Source: Pseudomonas sp. M47T1 (GTDB lineage Bacteria; Pseudomonadota; Gammaproteobacteria; Pseudomonadales; Pseudomonadaceae). From it: a stretch of DNA of 64,000 bases. The notes under the pieces were generated by a model that did no database searches, was not told the DNA's origin, and was given only the letters and a program-made list of their open reading frames with translations. This document shows positions 61,200-64,000 of this stretch, in pieces. The first letter of the stretch is position 1; every line of letters begins with the position of its first letter. The stretch covers positions 62,001 through 126,000 of the forward strand of contig NZ_AJWX01000001.1 in assembly GCF_000263855.1 (NCBI RefSeq). The letters run 5' to 3'. A program made the translations under genes and the position numbers.

Positions 61200-62594
61200 A
61201 TGACCCATTCTGCGCTTCTTGAAGAGCTTCACACCCTGGTTGACCCCGGCAAGGTACTCACCGACGCCGCTTCTCTCGAGGCTTATGGCAAGGACTGGAC
61301 GAAACAATTCGCCCCGGCCCCCAGTGCAATCGTATTCCCCAAGACCATCGAGCAGGTTCAGGCCATCGTGCGTTGGGCCAATACCCACAAGGTTGCGCTG
61401 GTGCCTTCGGGCGGCCGCACCGGCCTGTCGGCAGCGGCCGTGGCTGCCAATGGCGAAGTAGTCGTGTCGTTCGACTACATGAACCGGATCGGCGCCGTGG
61501 ATACCGTTGATCGGACCGTGGTGTGCCAGCCGGGCGTGGTCACCAGGCAGCTGCAGAACCTGGCCAAGGATCACGACCTGTATTACCCAGTGGATTTCGC
61601 GTCCTCCGGTTCCAGCCAGATTGGCGGCAACATCGGTACCAATGCCGGCGGGATCAAGGTGATTCGCTACGGCATGACCCGCAACTGGGTGGCCGGGCTG
61701 AAAGTGGTGACCGGCAAGGGCGACGTGCTGGAACTGAACAAAGACCTGATCAAGAACGCCACCGGCTACGATCTGCGCCAGCTGTTCATCGGCGCCGAGG
61801 GCACCCTGGGGTTCGTGGTGGAAGCCACCATGCGCCTGGACCGGGCACCCAGGAACCTCACCGCCATGGTGCTGGGTACCCCTGATTTCGATTCCATCAT
61901 GCCAGTATTGCACGCGTTCCGGGGCAAGCTGGACCTCACGGCCTTCGAATTCTTTTCCGATAAGGCGTTGGCCAAGGTCATGGCCCGTGGCGACGTGCCG
62001 CCGCCGTTCGCCACCGACTGCCCGTTTTATGCCCTGTTGGAGTTCGAGGCCACCACTGAGCAGGTGTCCAACCAAGCGTTGGCGACGTTCGAGCACTGCG
62101 TGGAGCAGGGCTGGGTGGTGGATGGGGTCATGAGCCAGAGCGAGCAGCAACTGGCCAACCTGTGGAAGTTGCGCGAGTACATCTCCGAAACCATCTCGCA
62201 CCGCACGCCCTACAAGAACGATATTTCCGTGACCGTGGCACAGGTGCCGGCGTTCCTGAAGGATATTGACGCGATCGTCAGCGAAAGCTACCCGGACTTC
62301 GAAGTGGTGTGGTACGGCCACATCGGTGACGGCAACCTGCATTTGAACATCCTCAAGCCCGAGGACCTTAGCAAGGAAGAGTTCTTTGCCCGGTGCGCAT
62401 CGGTGAACACCTCGGTGTTCGAGACAGTGCAGAAGTACAACGGCTCGATCTCCGCCGAGCACGGCGTGGGCCTGGTCAAGCGCGACTACCTGGACTACAG
62501 CCGTTCGCCTGTCGAAATCGAGTACATGAAAGCCATGAAGGCGGTGTTCGACCCCAACGGCATCATGAACCCTGGCAAGATCTTTCCGGTTTGA
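61200..62594 (+). CDS. FAD-linked oxidase, D-2-hydroxyglutarate dehydrogenase type
   Basis: A 464-residue flavoprotein of the GlcD/D2HGDH family. The FAD-binding domain has PSGGRTGLSAAAV and GGNIGTNAGGIKVIRYG; the C-terminal substrate domain ends MNPGKIFPV, with the metal-site HIGDGNLHLNIL. It oxidises D-2-hydroxyglutarate to 2-oxoglutarate, passing electrons to ETF. In P. stutzeri a serA-neighbouring homologue drives serine synthesis (literature knowledge, Zhang and co-workers). ATG at 61200 gives MTHSALLEELHTLV; an upstream in-frame start at 61161 adds 13 residues. D-lactate dehydrogenase activity is an alternative. Confidence 0.88.
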   Translation: MTHSALLEELHTLVDPGKVLTDAASLEAYGKDWTKQFAPAPSAIVFPKTIEQVQAIVRWANTHKVALVPSGGRTGLSAAAVAANGEVVVSFDYMNRIGAVDTVDRTVVCQPGVVTRQLQNLAKDHDLYYPVDFASSGSSQIGGNIGTNAGGIKVIRYGMTRNWVAGLKVVTGKGDVLELNKDLIKNATGYDLRQLFIGAEGTLGFVVEATMRLDRAPRNLTAMVLGTPDFDSIMPVLHAFRGKLDLTAFEFFSDKALAKVMARGDVPPPFATDCPFYALLEFEATTEQVSNQALATFEHCVEQGWVVDGVMSQSEQQLANLWKLREYISETISHRTPYKNDISVTVAQVPAFLKDIDAIVSESYPDFEVVWYGHIGDGNLHLNILKPEDLSKEEFFARCASVNTSVFETVQKYNGSISAEHGVGLVKRDYLDYSRSPVEIEYMKAMKAVFDPNGIMNPGKIFPV

Positions 62595-62612
62595 TCACAT
62601 AAGGAGTCGGTC

Positions 62613-63281
62613 ATGAGCTATCAGCATCAATACGTCGACGGTACCCGCATCCACTTCCCGCTGGGCAAGGTGGTGTGTATCGGCCGCAACTATGCCGAGC
62701 ACGCCAAGGAGCTGAACAACCCGGTGCCTACCGAACCGCTGCTGTTCATCAAGCCGGGTAGCTGCGTGGTGCCGGTGGAAGGCGGCTTCACGATTCCCAC
62801 CGACCGTGGTTCGGTGCATTACGAGGCTGAAATCGCGGTGTTGCTGGGCAAACCACTGTCCACCCGCCCCAGCGAGGAAGAGGTGCTGGATGCCATTTCC
62901 GGTTTCGCCCCGGCGCTGGACCTGACCTTGCGCGATGTGCAGAGCAAGCTCAAGGAAAAGGGCCTGCCGTGGGAGCTGGCCAAGTCGTTCGATGGCGCGG
63001 CGGTGATCGCGCCGTTCGTGGCTCCCGGTACGTTCCCGGACGTGACCGACATCCCCGTGCGCCTGACCATCAACGGCCAGGTGCGGCAGGACGGCAATAG
63101 CAACCTGATGCTCAACCCTATCGTGCCGATGATCCAGTACATGGCCGCGCACTTCTCGCTGCAGGCCGGCGATGTGGTCCTGACCGGCACCCCCGCCGGC
63201 GTCGGCGCCCTGAACCCGGGTGACGCGCTGGTGCTGGAACTGCCTGGCGCCAGCCGCTTTGAAACCGTGGCAAACGGCTGA
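62613..63281 (+). CDS. Fumarylacetoacetate-hydrolase-family protein
   Basis: A 222-residue FAH-fold protein, close to the E. coli YcgM / human FAHD1 type. Visible are VCIGRNYAEHAKELNN, the metal-site segment HYEAEIAVLLGK (with E residues) and the end GDVVLTGTPAGVGALNPGD. Relatives act as oxaloacetate decarboxylase or acylpyruvate hydrolase with Mg2+. AAGGAG is upstream. It follows the flavoenzyme by 18 bases and is probably co-transcribed. A terminator closes the unit. Confidence 0.88.
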   Translation: MSYQHQYVDGTRIHFPLGKVVCIGRNYAEHAKELNNPVPTEPLLFIKPGSCVVPVEGGFTIPTDRGSVHYEAEIAVLLGKPLSTRPSEEEVLDAISGFAPALDLTLRDVQSKLKEKGLPWELAKSFDGAAVIAPFVAPGTFPDVTDIPVRLTINGQVRQDGNSNLMLNPIVPMIQYMAAHFSLQAGDVVLTGTPAGVGALNPGDALVLELPGASRFETVANG

Positions 63282-63294
63282 TTGTCAATCAAGC

Positions 63295-63326
63295 CCCGGG
63301 GCAACTTCATGTTGCTTCGGGTTTTT
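63295..63326 (+). terminator. Rho-independent terminator of the FAH-family gene
   Basis: CCCGGGGCAAC pairs with GTTGCTTCGGG (two G-U) around TTCAT and is followed by TTTTT. It lies 14 bases after the stop. Confidence 0.85.
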
Positions 63327-63432
63327 GCCTGGTTTTTGCCTTTTTTTTCACACGCCATTTGGATAATGCGGCCTAATTGCTTGTTGCGCCGTGAGCGCTC
63401 CGGGCTTGCCACATGTTCAGGGAAAAAATCGC

Positions 63433-64000
63433 ATGGCCGTGTCCTCCTCTACCCCTTCGCCAACGCCTCAACGCCAGGCGCGCCTGGTCAGGCGCTGGTA
63501 CTTCTGGCTGTTCATTGTCGTGGCTGCCTATGCCATCGCCGCCATCATGCATTGGGACGCCAGGGCCAAGCTGTGGGTGGTAGAACGCATGACCCCGCAA
63601 GCCCAGCGCGATGCCTCGGTGTGGCTGCCTGACTACCACGCCTTTATTGACGGCAAGGCCATGACTGGCCTGGAAACCGACGAGGCGTCCGACCTGACCT
63701 ACAACCCGGACACCAAGACCCTGTTCTCGGTGATGGGCAAGCACGCGTTCCTGGTGGAACTGAACCTTGAAGGCGACGTGCTGCGCAAAATGCCGCTCAA
63801 TGGTTGGGCCAACCCGGAAGGCGTGGCCTACCTGGGCGGCGGGCGCATGGCGATCACCGATGAACGCGAGCACTTGATGACGGTCGTCACGGTGGCCCCG
63901 GACACCAAGGCGCTGAATGCGGCCGACTGGCCACAATTCGACCTGGGCCCTTCGGCCAACCAGAACAAGGGTTTCGAGGGCATTGCCTGGGACCCGCGCC
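63433..64000 (+). CDS. SdiA-regulated (YjiK-like) membrane-anchored protein, partial
   Basis: The gene starts here and runs off the window; 189 residues are visible. A single N-terminal membrane helix (about residues 23-40, WYFWLFIVVAAYAIAAIM) is followed by the SdiA-regulated domain (TGLETDEASDLTYNPDTKTLFSV, NPEGVAYLGGGRMAITDERE). YjiK-like proteins have a beta-propeller fold facing the periplasm. ATG at 63433 was chosen because it begins a clean basic tail plus membrane helix. Function unknown. Confidence 0.85.
   Translation, partial: MAVSSSTPSPTPQRQARLVRRWYFWLFIVVAAYAIAAIMHWDARAKLWVVERMTPQAQRDASVWLPDYHAFIDGKAMTGLETDEASDLTYNPDTKTLFSVMGKHAFLVELNLEGDVLRKMPLNGWANPEGVAYLGGGRMAITDEREHLMTVVTVAPDTKALNAADWPQFDLGPSANQNKGFEGIAWDPR

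Overview
The window is chromosomal DNA from a Pseudomonas of the P. putida group. The evidence is the high GC content, the many REP-type palindromes with the core GGGCTCTGCCCGCGAA, and recognisable sets such as lsfA-ssuEADCBF, tauABCD, spuABC-type polyamine genes and the yjfI-yjfC cluster. There is no rRNA, tRNA, insertion sequence or CRISPR array. Species-level identity cannot be fixed from the sequence alone. || 1-570: the end of an RND efflux pump gene. || 704-13368, first sulfur region (mostly minus strand): one apparent operon runs from two SfnB-type acyl-CoA-dehydrogenase-like flavoproteins through an LLM flavin monooxygenase and a MetQNI-type ABC importer to a small SAM methyltransferase. 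It is followed by an unknown protein, a cystine importer (tcyJLN), D-cysteine desulfhydrase and a serine acetyltransferase (epsC). || 13677-15680: a BCCT choline/betaine-type transporter with a BetI-like palindrome upstream. || 15831-22780, accessory module: a LacI-family regulator diverges from a TonB-dependent receptor, an LLM monooxygenase, an aldo/keto reductase and a sulfonate-type binding protein. A perfect LacI-type operator lies in the divergent region. The set resembles in outline the oxidative (monooxygenase plus aldo/keto reductase) sulfosugar pathway. || 22781-23385: a strongly folded RNA-like leader in front of an 80-residue orphan gene. || 23529-36888, second sulfur region: tauABCD (minus strand), two further binding proteins without their own permease, an OprD-family porin, the peroxiredoxin lsfA and ssuEADCBF. 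Together these import and desulfonate taurine and alkanesulfonates when sulfate is scarce. || 37082-42174: yjfI/yjfJ (PspA-like)/rhomboid/yjfK/yjfL/yjfM/yjfC, a membrane-stress-type cluster ending in a glutathionylspermidine-synthase-like enzyme. || 42199-52805: a TetR regulator, then polyamine use: two gamma-glutamylpolyamine synthetases, a gamma-glutamyl-GABA hydrolase, an aminotransferase and a PotFGHI-type importer. || 52910-64000: a penicillin/AHL-acylase-family enzyme, a thioredoxin-like protein, a lipase-like hydrolase, several DUF proteins, a 2-oxoglutarate dioxygenase, serA divergent from a D-2-hydroxyglutarate-dehydrogenase-type flavoenzyme, a fumarylacetoacetase-family protein and the start of an SdiA-regulated (YjiK-like) gene that runs off the end. 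|| REP palindromes sit mainly at operon ends or between tauA and tauB. The sulfur promoters share short AT-rich boxes that may be CysB-type sites (inference).
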